Assembly (NCBI GenBank): GCA_050485405.1
Contig: JBJHBI010000008.1
Location: 1 to 64,000 of the forward strand
Origin: Saliniramus sp050485405
GTDB taxonomy: Bacteria > Pseudomonadota > Alphaproteobacteria > Rhizobiales > Beijerinckiaceae
Length of the DNA stretch: 64,000 nucleotides
Direction: 5' to 3'
Part shown: positions 15,701 to 23,423 of the stretch, one piece after another
Position numbering within the stretch: position 1 is the stretch's first letter
Layout: each line of letters begins with the position of its first letter
Program-made: the position numbers and the translations under genes
Notes under the pieces: generated by a model
The model's input: the letters and a program-made list of their open reading frames with translations, nothing else
What the model was told of the DNA's origin: nothing
The model's database searches: none

Positions 15701-16235
15701 CGAGCCCGCGGGTGCGACCGGTGCGGCGCCCGTCGAGACCGTCGATCTCGGGCAGCGCCCCGATCTCGTGGACGAAGCGCGCACGCTGCTCGACGAGACG
15801 ATCGCGAGGGCGGGCGAACCGGGCGCCGAGAATGACGAGCGCATCCTCGACAAGGCCGATATGGCGGAGCAGATCGCGCGCATGCTCGAAAGCGACCCCG
15901 ACAAGGTCGTCGCGACGCTCGATGACGAGGGCCGGATCGTGGGCCTCGGCGCCTACGAGATCTCGCGCAACGTCTTCGACCCGGCGCAGAGCGACATCCT
16001 GTACGCGGAGGCCCTGTTGCGCTTCGACCATGCCGGAGGTGGCATCGCGCCCGCGCTTCTCGACGCGATGTTCGAGCGCGCACCGCGAGGCATCATGCGG
16101 CTGCGATCGCTGAATTCGGATCTGGACGATTATTACGAGAGCCTCGGCGGGCGCGCTGTCGACGGCGCGACGCAGGGGCAGCGGGTCTACGAGTGGCGCG
16201 AGCCTCCCGGGGAGCGACCCGGAGAGCGCCGCTGA
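12714..16235 (+). CDS. giant cysteine-free protein of unknown function with C-terminal GNAT-like domain
   Basis: A protein of 1,173 residues that I do not recognise as a whole. The layout is: a short N-terminus (MMNSYFSNKPRELFARAGVEF); a Pro/Ala/Gly linker at about 35-80; several alpha/beta segments at 85-190 and 280-590; a Gly/Ser/Asp-rich linker at about 590-640; a helical region at 640-880 containing HDYIHLYWHMHGN (about 835); a Gln/Pro/Thr-rich linker at about 915-950; and a final domain at about 1060-1150 that looks like a GNAT acetyltransferase (VVATLDDEGRIVGLGAYEI, YAEALLRFDHAGGGIAPALLDAMF, DDYYESLGGR). No cysteine occurs anywhere; there is no signal peptide or membrane helix. These traits fit a secreted effector or modular toxin. 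The start is chosen at ATG-ATG 12714/12717; the ribosome site is weak. Confidence 0.8.
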   Translation: MMNSYFSNKPRELFARAGVEFPEQSFLRNEQVRPAPPAAPSAAPSAAPPGGPPAAPPASGAPGGPAPGSATPGVGAGEGVQQLITPLSERPEDWAAMLSEPGYEVIVTSGVIETPYGNFARGRLEGEWPFEDRTNDNQEIWFDAHGRVTVPTQQMVEALDTVLTYEEGGELSLSQIRAHNAFVAPYVESGQMPANANHPFVGAAASDYSVAALHLIPEDAAEGPDRLQDLEAMRRRAELQKEANAANKAPPRPSSPEAVVTPGEPSRVGDVVARRSEFDQTRFEEMLAQSRATNEGTNTDVVLVYTLRDPATQNFAIEEITLPPDQARSLIWRLDEAELLTASRDEVFRSNGIGGHGTLADGRENNPENNLRFRDGASQLLGMTPEQLVAAAQQGALRINGKEGAVFPLEDFPELSAQARALNADIGPGDDMMLVIPREYRVSVDGVTRNVRAVEVFPELTREEAKVILNSVSGFRNEETAPHFTSADFSPEDSSLFRRDGEADPIAQILEDNNLVFMEGMRDPEGNLERQADHWVEEYRKRRRRFPLESEEQARRRILEQIEDPTVRAIVAYLLRAQRDEGLGVPTGASAASAGGSGGGGNVNDAAAAPDSPDDEGTGDIPQTGSPLEMPRSLFNPQPEAMAEAMEQWKAMVEEGIANGETLEEIIARIAPEANNLAGEIFPGTPIATGYGMPRDAGGRTTDLTHRLFEANLEPTLDFVERDWDNVVNARTGEGPSFPASELRERLEAGDPEVFELVHVTRIQTPSGEVDNARINFLQDTREGSRGYRVVTSYPSDPETISSIREALSQSWEAVANMEPGDPAVVDAAARFFHDYIHLYWHMHGNDEIATSLLAGLLSSKGFPIEALNPDASLSGGAFQSSPDEFVERFRAGDFARLGNFRVDAGSAETPQSTEPARTQDPAGTQERIQAPAEQQRPATSEIAERYIAGGTFTRAEYERILPLNPDMTPDKVAQELAMEKQGFGSGRLVTQAPRAEPAGATGAAPVETVDLGQRPDLVDEARTLLDETIARAGEPGAENDERILDKADMAEQIARMLESDPDKVVATLDDEGRIVGLGAYEISRNVFDPAQSDILYAEALLRFDHAGGGIAPALLDAMFERAPRGIMRLRSLNSDLDDYYESLGGRAVDGATQGQRVYEWREPPGERPGERR

Positions 16236-16301
16236 TCGGGCAGCCGAAGTCGGGAATTACGGACCGGGCGTGCGAGACAGGCGCGCCCGGCCCGGGAATT
16301 C

Positions 16302-18107
16302 TCAGCTGTCCATCTTCAGGGCGGCGATGAAGGCTTCCTGCGGGATCTCCACCTTGCCGAACTGACGCATGCGCTTCTTGCCCGCCTTCTGCTTCTCGAG
16401 CAGCTTGCGCTTGCGGGTGGCGTCACCGCCATAGCATTTCGCCGTCACGTCCTTGCGCAGCGCCCGGATTGTCTCGCGGGCGATGATCTTGCCGCCGATT
16501 GCCGCCTGAACCGGGATCTGGAACATGTGCGGGGGGATCAGCTCCTTGAGCTTCTCGCACATGGCGCGCCCGCGATTCTCGGCGCGGGTGCGGTGGACCA
16601 GCATGGAGAGCGCGTCGACCGGCTCGCCATTGACGAGGATCGACATCTTGACGAGGTCTTCCTCGCGGTAATCTGTGATCTGGTAATCGAAGGAGGCATA
16701 ACCCTTCGAGATCGATTTCAGGCGATCGTAGAAATCGAAGACCACCTCGTTGAGCGGCAGATCGTAGACGACCATGGCGCGCTTGCCGACGTAATTGAGA
16801 TCGATCTGCAGGCCGCGCCGCTCCTGGCAGAGCTTGAGCACGGCGCCGAGATATTCGTCGGGGGTGAGGATGGTGGCGCGGATCCAGGGCTCCTCGACAT
16901 GCTCGATCTTCATCACGTCGGGCATGTCGGCGGGATTGTGCAATTCCTGCTCGGTGCCGTCGCGCATCACCAGCTTGTAGACGACCGACGGCGCCGTCGA
17001 GATCAGGTCGAGATCGAATTCGCGCGAGAGCCGCTCCTGCACGATCTCCAGATGCAGCAAGCCGAGGAAGCCGCAGCGGAAGCCGAAACCGAGCGCGGCG
17101 GAGCTCTCCATCTCGAAGGAGAAGCTCGCATCGTTGAGGCGCAGGCGCCCCATGGCGTTGCGCAGATCGTCGAAATCACCGGCATCGACCGGGAACAGGC
17201 CGCAGAAGACGACCGGCTGGACCGGCTTGAAGCCCGGCAGCATTTCCGTGCAGGGCCGCTTTTCTTCCGTGATCGTATCGCCGACGCGGGTATCGGCCAC
17301 TTCCTTGATCGAGGCGGTGATGAAACCGACCTCGCCGGGGCCGAGCTCCGCCACGTCGAACTTCTTGGGGCGGAACACGCCGACCTTGTCGATGCTGTAG
17401 CTGGCATCGGTGCCCATCATCTTGATGCCCATGCCTTTGCGCAGCACGCCGTCCATGATGCGCACCAGCACGACGACGCCGAGATACGGGTCGTACCAGC
17501 TATCCACCAGCATCGCCTTGAGCGGGGCCTTGCGATCGCCCTTGGGCGGGGGCAGGCGGGTGACGATGGCTTCGAGCACACCCTCGATATTGAGCCCGGT
17601 CTTGGCCGAAATCTCCACCGCATCGGAGGCGTCGAGGCCGATCACTTCCTCGATCTGCTCGCGCACGCGCTCCGGCTCTGCGGCGGGAAGGTCGACCTTG
17701 TTGAGGATCGGGATGATCTCGTGATCCTGATCGAGCGCCTGGTAGACGTTGGCCAGCGTCTGCGCCTCGACGCCCTGGCTGGCATCGACCACGAGCAGCG
17801 AGCCCTCGCAGGCCTGCAGCGAACGCGAGACCTCGTAGGAGAAATCCACGTGGCCGGGCGTGTCCATCAGATTGAGAATGTAGGTCTTGCCGTCCTTGGC
17901 CGGATATTCCAGCCGCACGGTCTGCGCCTTGATGGTGATGCCGCGTTCGCGCTCGATATCCATCGAATCGAGGATCTGCTCCTGCATCTCGCGATCGGAC
18001 AGCGCGCCCGTCACCTGGATCAGGCGATCGGCCAGCGTCGATTTGCCGTGGTCGATATGGGCGACGATCGAGAAATTGCGGATGTTGTCGAGGGTTTCGG
18101 CGGTCAT
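16302..18107 (-). CDS. lepA: elongation factor 4 (LepA), ribosome back-translocase GTPase
   Basis: A 601-residue translational GTPase, the family's usual length (about 600). G motifs: AHIDHGKST (G1, about 15-23), RGITIKAQTV (G2), DTPGHVDFSYEV (G3), NKVDLPAAEPERV (G4). The C-terminal LepA-specific domain ends GKKRMRQFGKVEIPQEAFIAAL. EF4 binds stalled ribosomes and affects elongation and biogenesis under ionic or temperature stress. ATG 18107 (MTAETLDNIRNF) is preferred over an in-frame ATG five codons earlier because it gives the family's usual N-terminus. It stands alone, facing away from an RND efflux operon. Confidence 0.96.
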   Translation of the reverse strand: MTAETLDNIRNFSIVAHIDHGKSTLADRLIQVTGALSDREMQEQILDSMDIERERGITIKAQTVRLEYPAKDGKTYILNLMDTPGHVDFSYEVSRSLQACEGSLLVVDASQGVEAQTLANVYQALDQDHEIIPILNKVDLPAAEPERVREQIEEVIGLDASDAVEISAKTGLNIEGVLEAIVTRLPPPKGDRKAPLKAMLVDSWYDPYLGVVVLVRIMDGVLRKGMGIKMMGTDASYSIDKVGVFRPKKFDVAELGPGEVGFITASIKEVADTRVGDTITEEKRPCTEMLPGFKPVQPVVFCGLFPVDAGDFDDLRNAMGRLRLNDASFSFEMESSAALGFGFRCGFLGLLHLEIVQERLSREFDLDLISTAPSVVYKLVMRDGTEQELHNPADMPDVMKIEHVEEPWIRATILTPDEYLGAVLKLCQERRGLQIDLNYVGKRAMVVYDLPLNEVVFDFYDRLKSISKGYASFDYQITDYREEDLVKMSILVNGEPVDALSMLVHRTRAENRGRAMCEKLKELIPPHMFQIPVQAAIGGKIIARETIRALRKDVTAKCYGGDATRKRKLLEKQKAGKKRMRQFGKVEIPQEAFIAALKMDS

Positions 18108-18412
18108 GGTGTCCCGGATCATGAACCGGGTCCCGCAAGCGCGCGGAACCCTTCGGAATCATGATGCGGGCATAGCAGGGGCGGGCCTGTTAGCCAAGAG
18201 ATAAGCCCGGTGGTGCATTGTCACTGTCGACGCCGCTTCGCACCATCTGTGTCGAGGCCTTGCCACACAAGGGCGAGAGCGGATACGGCACGCGTGATCC
18301 GCGCAAGCGTCGAATGCGTAACTTTGTCCGATTTTTGCAGATGCGAAACGCGCGCAAAGCGTATAAGAGGTTGGTACGGCGCAAAGTGAGCCGCCCTTAC
18401 ATAACGGACAAG
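18108..18412. other. lepA/RND divergent intergenic region, no gene recognised
   Basis: 305 bp. An AT-richer stretch (18315-18370) with TTGCAG (18335) and TATAAG (18362) is present, but the 21-bp spacing is too long for a standard promoter. The frame of the adaptor gene stays open from 18218, but that extension is basic, lacks conserved features and precedes the membrane anchor, so I leave it out. No regulator gene adjoins the efflux operon. Confidence 0.4.
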
Positions 18413-19741
18413 ATGAAGATGGATGCGCGGCCGGGCGAGAAGCCCCCTTTCACGGCGAGGACGCGTGCCCCGCGTGCCGGTCTCGGCAAGCGGTTTGCGC
18501 GCGCCATACGCCTGCTCGTCATGGTCGTCCTGCCGCTCGCGCTCCTCGCCGGAGCGCTGGCCGGTTTCGCCTATCTCCAGGCCACGCGCCCGACCGTTCC
18601 CGTCGAGCGCCAGCCCGAGCAGCCGCGCTTCGTCGACGCCGTCACCGCCGAGCGGGCGGATCTGCGCCCCACGCTGACGTTGTTCGGCGAGATCGTGGCC
18701 GGGCGCACCGTGGATCTGCGTGCGCTCGTCGCCGGTGAAATCGTCGCGGTTTCCGATCAGCTCGTCGAGGGCGGGCGCGTGGCGCGCGGCGAGGAACTGG
18801 TGCGGATCGATCCCTTCGCTTTCGAGGGGGCGCTGGTGCGCGCCAATGCCGATCTCGCGGAGACCCGCGCGCGGATCGCGGAGCTCGATGCGCGCGTGCG
18901 CCAGGAAGAAGCCGCGATCGAGCGCTCCCGCGAGCAGCTCGACATCACCGAGCGCGAGATCGTCCGGCTGCGCACCCTGACCGAGCGCGGTGCGGCACCC
19001 GAGCGCCAGCTCGACGATGCCAACCTGCGGCTTTCCCAGGCACAAGCCGCGCTCGAGAGCCGCGAGAGCCAGCTCGCCGTGTTCGAAGCCCAGCGCGCCC
19101 AGCTCGACGCGGCGCTCGCGCGGCTCGAATTCGGTGTCGCGCAGGCCCAGCGCAATCTCGACGATACCGTCCTGCGCGCGCCCTTCGACGCGCTCGTCTC
19201 GGCGCCCCAGGCCGAGGAAGGCAAGATCGTCGGCAGCAACGACCGGATCGCCACCCTCGTCGCCTCCGAGCGCCTCGAGGCACGCTTCGCACTCTCCGAC
19301 AGCCAGTTCGCGAGGCTTGCCGGGCGCGGCGAGATCACCGGACGCGACGTGACCGTGACGTGGCGCGCCGGCGGCGACGTGGTGGAGCGCAGCGCCACGG
19401 TCGCGCGTGTCGCGCCGCAGGTCGCCGATGCGAGCTTCGCCGCTTTCGCCGCGATCGAGATCGACGACGCCGCGCTCGAAGTCCTGCGCCCGGGCACTTT
19501 CGTCGAAGTCGCGATGCCCGACATCCTCTACGAGGATTCCGTTCTCCTGCCGCCGGATGCACTCTACGAAAACAGCGTCTTCCTCATCGTCGATGACCGC
19601 CTGCAACGCGTCCCGGTGACGGTGCGTGCCTTCGCGGCGGAAGGCGTGATCGTCGACGGCGAGATACCCGCCGGCGCCATGGTGCTCGCCTCGCGTCTCG
19701 GTGCGGCGGCGAACGGGCAACTCGTCGAGGTGCGTCAGTGA
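18413..19741 (+). CDS. RND efflux periplasmic adaptor subunit (HlyD/AcrA family)
   Basis: A 442-residue membrane fusion protein. It has a cytoplasmic basic N-terminus, one transmembrane anchor (LLVMVVLPLALLAGALAGFAYL, about 38-60), then a lipoyl/barrel-sandwich half (GEIVAGRTVDLRALVAGEIVAVS), a long alpha-hairpin coiled coil (about 140-255, rich in E/R/Q heptads), the returning lipoyl half (RAPFDALVSAPQAEEGKIV) and a beta-barrel (VSRVAPQVADASF-like segment). It links the inner-membrane pump to an outer-membrane channel. It overlaps the permease gene by four bases (GTGA), so the two are co-translated. The start at ATG 18413 (or 18419) is chosen because it precedes the anchor at the usual distance. 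The substrate is unknown. Confidence 0.88.
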   Translation: MKMDARPGEKPPFTARTRAPRAGLGKRFARAIRLLVMVVLPLALLAGALAGFAYLQATRPTVPVERQPEQPRFVDAVTAERADLRPTLTLFGEIVAGRTVDLRALVAGEIVAVSDQLVEGGRVARGEELVRIDPFAFEGALVRANADLAETRARIAELDARVRQEEAAIERSREQLDITEREIVRLRTLTERGAAPERQLDDANLRLSQAQAALESRESQLAVFEAQRAQLDAALARLEFGVAQAQRNLDDTVLRAPFDALVSAPQAEEGKIVGSNDRIATLVASERLEARFALSDSQFARLAGRGEITGRDVTVTWRAGGDVVERSATVARVAPQVADASFAAFAAIEIDDAALEVLRPGTFVEVAMPDILYEDSVLLPPDALYENSVFLIVDDRLQRVPVTVRAFAAEGVIVDGEIPAGAMVLASRLGAAANGQLVEVRQ

Positions 19742-22700
19742 GCGGCGGTTTCCTCCAGAGCATCATCCGCGGCTTCCTGCATCACCGTATCGCGGCGAAC
19801 CTGCTCGCGCTCTCGGTCTGCCTGCTCGGCCTGCTCGCGGTGAGCCGGCTGAACACCCAGTTCTTTCCCACGGTCCAGATCCCGACGATCTTCGTGACGG
19901 TGGCCTGGCAGGGGGCGAGCCCGGACGATATCTCCACCGGCATCCTCGACGTGATGGAGCCCGAACTGCGCTTCATCGACCGGGTCGACAACATCTCCTC
20001 CTACGCCGTGGAGGGTTCGGCGCGCATCGTTATCGAATTCGAGGAGAGCGCCGACATGACCAAGGCTTTATCCGATGTCGAACAGGCGGTGGCGGGGATC
20101 ACGACCCTGCCCAGTGCCGCCGAGAGCCCCGTGATCACCCGGGTGGAATTCTTCGAGACCGTGGCGATGCTCGCCATCTACGGCGATCTCGAAGAGCGTG
20201 CCTTGCAGGAGGTCGCGCGCGAGGCGCGGGATGGTTTCCTCAATGCGGGTATCGACAAGATCACCTTCGTCGGCAAACGGCCGCGCGAAGTCTGGGTCGA
20301 CACGGATTCGCGCGAATTGCGCCGGCTCGGGCTGACGGCCGACGACGTCTCGCGCCGCGTCGCGGCGGTCAACCAGAACCAGCCTCTGGGCAATCTCGAG
20401 GGCGGGGCGGAGCGCACGCTGCGTACGCTGTCGCGGACCGACAGGCCGGAAGGTATCGGCGCCATCGAAGTTCGTGCGGGGCCGGGCGGCGAACGCGTGC
20501 TCGTGCGCGACATCGCCGAGGTCCGCGGCGCCATGCGCGAGGGCGGCGTGCGGCTGTTCCGCAACGGACAGCCCGCCATCCTGCTCGATATCCAGCGCGC
20601 GGCGAGTGCCGATACGCTGCAATCGATGAACATCACGCGCGACTATGTGGAGACGCTGCGCGCGGGCCTGCCGCCCAACGTCACGGCGGAATTGTTCGAC
20701 GTGCGCGCCGAGGTGGTCGACCAGCGCATTGCCACGTTGAGTTCGAACGCGCTGATGGGCATGGCCATCATCGTGCTGGTCTTGCTGCTGTTTCTCAATA
20801 CGCGCGTCGCGCTGTGGGTCGCGGCGGGCATTCCGGTGGCATTGCTCGCCACCTTCGTGCTGATGTGGGCGACGGGGCAGACGATCGACGCGATTTCGCT
20901 GCTCGGGCTGATCCTGGTGCTGGGTATTCTCGTCGATGATGCGATCATCGTGGGCGAACACGCGGTGACGCTGCACGAGCAGGGCAAATCGCCGATGGAA
21001 GCCGCCGAAGGCGCGGCCATGCGCATGCTCGTTCCGGTCATCGCGGCGACGACGACGACGCAGGCCGCGTTCCTGCCCGTCTTCATGATTTCCGGCGTGG
21101 TCGGGCAGATCATCATGGCGATCCCGCTGGTCGTGGTGGTGGCGCTGGCGGCCGCGCTGCTGGAGAGCTTCATCGTGCTGCCGACGCATCTGCGTCATGC
21201 CCTGACGGCGCAGGAGCGCGCCCGGGCGAGGCCCGACGGCTGGTGGACGCGTATCCGCAAGGGCATGGAGCGCGGCGTCGACCGTTTCCGCAACGGCCCG
21301 GTGCAGCGGCTGGCGCTCGTGGCGGTACGCTGGCGTTATTCGACGCTCGCCCTTGCCGTGGGCGGCCTGATCCTGGCCGTGGGGCTGATCGCGGGCGGGC
21401 GCGTGCAATTCACTTTCTTCCCCACGCCCGAAGCCGAATTCATCAGTGCCGAGATCCGTTTCGCGCCCGGCCTGTCCGACGATCAGATGCTCTCGCATCT
21501 GCGCAGTCTCGAAACTGCGATCGAGGCGACGGACGAGCGGCTCGCGCAGGAATACGGCGCGGGGGTCATCGTCTTCCACTTCGCCCGTCTCGGCCAGGCG
21601 GGGCAGGATCGCGGCTCCAACCTCGCCATGATCGAGCTCCAGCTCACGCCGGGCGAGGAACGCGAGGTGCGCACGCCCCAGGTGATCAGCTATCTGCGCG
21701 AGGGCATGCCGGCCCTGTCGGGGCTCGACGAATTCTCGATCGGTGCGCGCGCCGCAGGTCCGCCGGGTGCCGATGTCGATATCCGCCTCACGGGTGCCGA
21801 TCTCCTCACCCTCAAGGCCGCAGCCGACGAACTCAAGGACCGCCTCGCGGATTATCCGGCGGCGTCCGGCATCAAGGACGATACGCCGCTCGGCAAGAAC
21901 GAACTCATCCTGCGCCAGACCCCGCGCGGCATGGCGCTGGGCATCGATCCGGAGGTCATCGCCTCCCAGGTCCGCGCCGCCTATCAGGGTATCGTGGCGA
22001 TGCGCTTCGCCGCCGGCGACGAGGAGGTCACGATCCGCGTGCGCCAGCCCGACCGGATCGGCGACATTGCCGGCCTGCTCGACATGACGCTGCGCGCGCC
22101 CGGTGGCGCCATGGTGCGGCTGGGGGACGTCGTCGCGATCGAGGAGCGCGAGGCTTTCGGCCTGATCCAGCGTCGCGACGGGCAGATCGCCGTGACCGTG
22201 ACGGCGGACGTCAATTCCGCGATCACGCCTGCCGGGGAGGTCCGTGCTTCCGTCGAGAACGACATCCTTCCCGAGATCCGCGAGCGTTTCGGCGTGCAGA
22301 CCCAGAGCGGCGGTCAGGCCGAGACGCAGGGGCGCGCCTTCGCCGATCTGGGCCTCGGCGCCATCATCGCGCTCGCCGCCATCTACGTGATCCTCGCCCT
22401 CGTCTTCCAGAACTGGACACAACCGCTTCTGATCATGTCGATCATTCCCTTCGGCTTCACCGGGGCGGTGCTCGGCCACTGGCTGCTCGGCTTCCAGTTC
22501 GCCTTCCTCTCGATGATCGGCTTGCTCGGGCTCTCTGGCATCCTGGTGAACGGCTCGATCGTGCTGGTCGACCGCTATAACGAGCGCGTCCGGCAGGGCG
22601 AGGCGCATGAATCGGCGGCGGTGGGCTCCTCCGTCGACCGTTTCCGGGCGGTGCTGCTCACCTCGCTGACGACGGCGGGCGGCATGGCGCCGCTGATCAT

Positions 22701-22887
22701 GGAGCAGAGCCTGCAGGCCCAGTTCCTCATCCCCATCGCCATCACTCTGAGCTTCGGCCTCGCGGTCTCGGCGCTGGTGATCCTCTTCGTCGTCCCCGCC
22801 ATGCTCGGCATCGCCGATGATTTCAGCCGGATGAAACGCGGCTATCTCCGCCTCGCCGGCCTGCGTGTGCGCCCTGTGCGGTATTGA
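19738..22887 (+). CDS. RND efflux transporter permease (AcrB/HAE family)
   Basis: A 1,049-residue protein of the standard length, with twelve predicted helices and two large periplasmic loops. It begins with a helix containing NLLALSVCLLGLLAVSRL and QFFPTV. The proton-relay acidic pair is in LGILVDDAIIVGEHAV (helix 4, about residue 395-410); the second half repeats the plan with IGLLGLSGILVNGSIVLVDRYNE and SLTTAGGMAPL. GTG 19738 overlaps the adaptor stop. No outer-membrane channel gene follows, so it must borrow a TolC-like protein encoded elsewhere. The family exports drugs, detergents or lipids; the exact cargo cannot be read from sequence. A hairpin 58 bp downstream may end the transcript. 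Confidence 0.93.
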   Translation: MSGGFLQSIIRGFLHHRIAANLLALSVCLLGLLAVSRLNTQFFPTVQIPTIFVTVAWQGASPDDISTGILDVMEPELRFIDRVDNISSYAVEGSARIVIEFEESADMTKALSDVEQAVAGITTLPSAAESPVITRVEFFETVAMLAIYGDLEERALQEVAREARDGFLNAGIDKITFVGKRPREVWVDTDSRELRRLGLTADDVSRRVAAVNQNQPLGNLEGGAERTLRTLSRTDRPEGIGAIEVRAGPGGERVLVRDIAEVRGAMREGGVRLFRNGQPAILLDIQRAASADTLQSMNITRDYVETLRAGLPPNVTAELFDVRAEVVDQRIATLSSNALMGMAIIVLVLLLFLNTRVALWVAAGIPVALLATFVLMWATGQTIDAISLLGLILVLGILVDDAIIVGEHAVTLHEQGKSPMEAAEGAAMRMLVPVIAATTTTQAAFLPVFMISGVVGQIIMAIPLVVVVALAAALLESFIVLPTHLRHALTAQERARARPDGWWTRIRKGMERGVDRFRNGPVQRLALVAVRWRYSTLALAVGGLILAVGLIAGGRVQFTFFPTPEAEFISAEIRFAPGLSDDQMLSHLRSLETAIEATDERLAQEYGAGVIVFHFARLGQAGQDRGSNLAMIELQLTPGEEREVRTPQVISYLREGMPALSGLDEFSIGARAAGPPGADVDIRLTGADLLTLKAAADELKDRLADYPAASGIKDDTPLGKNELILRQTPRGMALGIDPEVIASQVRAAYQGIVAMRFAAGDEEVTIRVRQPDRIGDIAGLLDMTLRAPGGAMVRLGDVVAIEEREAFGLIQRRDGQIAVTVTADVNSAITPAGEVRASVENDILPEIRERFGVQTQSGGQAETQGRAFADLGLGAIIALAAIYVILALVFQNWTQPLLIMSIIPFGFTGAVLGHWLLGFQFAFLSMIGLLGLSGILVNGSIVLVDRYNERVRQGEAHESAAVGSSVDRFRAVLLTSLTTAGGMAPLIMEQSLQAQFLIPIAITLSFGLAVSALVILFVVPAMLGIADDFSRMKRGYLRLAGLRVRPVRY

Positions 22888-22944
22888 GGCGAGGCAGGGG
22901 GTAGCGTTTTCTTTCCCCGCTTCGATCGTCCTGCCGAACGGAAT

Positions 22945-22980
22945 GCCCGGTCATGCATTGTCTTCCGGGCGTTTCGTTAC
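22945..22980 (+). terminator. probable rho-independent terminator of the RND operon
   Basis: GCCCGG (22945-22950) pairs with CCGGGC (22965-22970) across a 14-base loop, followed by GTTTCGTT. The stem is short and the T-run imperfect, so confidence is moderate. Confidence 0.5.
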
Positions 22981-23064
22981 GTAAGGAGTTGGCGTAAGCT
23001 CTTTCAGCAGTTCTTTGCGCAGCGATGAGCGCCGGTGTTTCGTCGCAATTCTATGGGGGGCCTC

Positions 23065-23406
23065 ATGGGCAATCTGGATTTCGCCTATCTCTTCACGTCG
23101 CCGGACGGGCGCATCGAGCGGCAGCGCTGGTGGATCGGCGTCGCGATCCTGTTCGTCGCCTGGCTTGTTCTGAACGCGCTGTTCGGGGTGGACGGGCTCG
23201 TGCCCTTCGTCCTGAGCATTCTGCTGATGGTCGCGGGCATCATGCTGCACATCAAGCGCTTTCACGATCGCGACAAATCCGGCTGGTGGGTGCTGATCCT
23301 GTTCATACCCCTCATCGGTGTGATCTGGGCGATCGTCGATCTTGGTATTCTGGAGGGCACGCCGGGCGCGAACCGCTTCGGGCCCGATCCGATCGCCGGA
23401 AGATAA
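23065..23406 (+). CDS. DUF805 domain-containing membrane protein
   Basis: A 113-residue protein with the DUF805 pattern: DFAYLFTSPDGRIERQRWWIG at the N-terminus (the family's G-R-x-x-R-x-x-[FW]-W), three hydrophobic helices, a central HIKRFHDRDKSGWWVLI motif and GTPGANRFGPDP at the end. These proteins are common inner-membrane proteins of unknown role. ATG 23065 is preferred over an in-frame ATG at 23035 because GGGGGGC lies just before it and the conserved region starts there. It stands alone between the RND operon and the convergent VWA gene. Confidence 0.9.
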   Translation: MGNLDFAYLFTSPDGRIERQRWWIGVAILFVAWLVLNALFGVDGLVPFVLSILLMVAGIMLHIKRFHDRDKSGWWVLILFIPLIGVIWAIVDLGILEGTPGANRFGPDPIAGR

Positions 23407-23423
23407 TTCTCACCGCGCAATCG

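Noticed and set aside
16258..16296. Hairpin CCGGGCG...CGCCCGG after the giant gene as an intrinsic terminator
   Set aside because: There is a GC stem but no T-run on either strand, and such stems are common by chance at this GC content.
18218..18412. N-terminal extension of the RND adaptor from an upstream start
   Set aside because: The extension is basic, lacks conserved features and would place 65 unneeded residues before the normal cytoplasmic segment and anchor.
20068..22608. Very long open frame (846 codons) antisense to the RND permease gene
   Set aside because: It mirrors the real gene in a GC-rich genome; its translation is a low-complexity mix of Asp, Arg, His and Glu with no family features.
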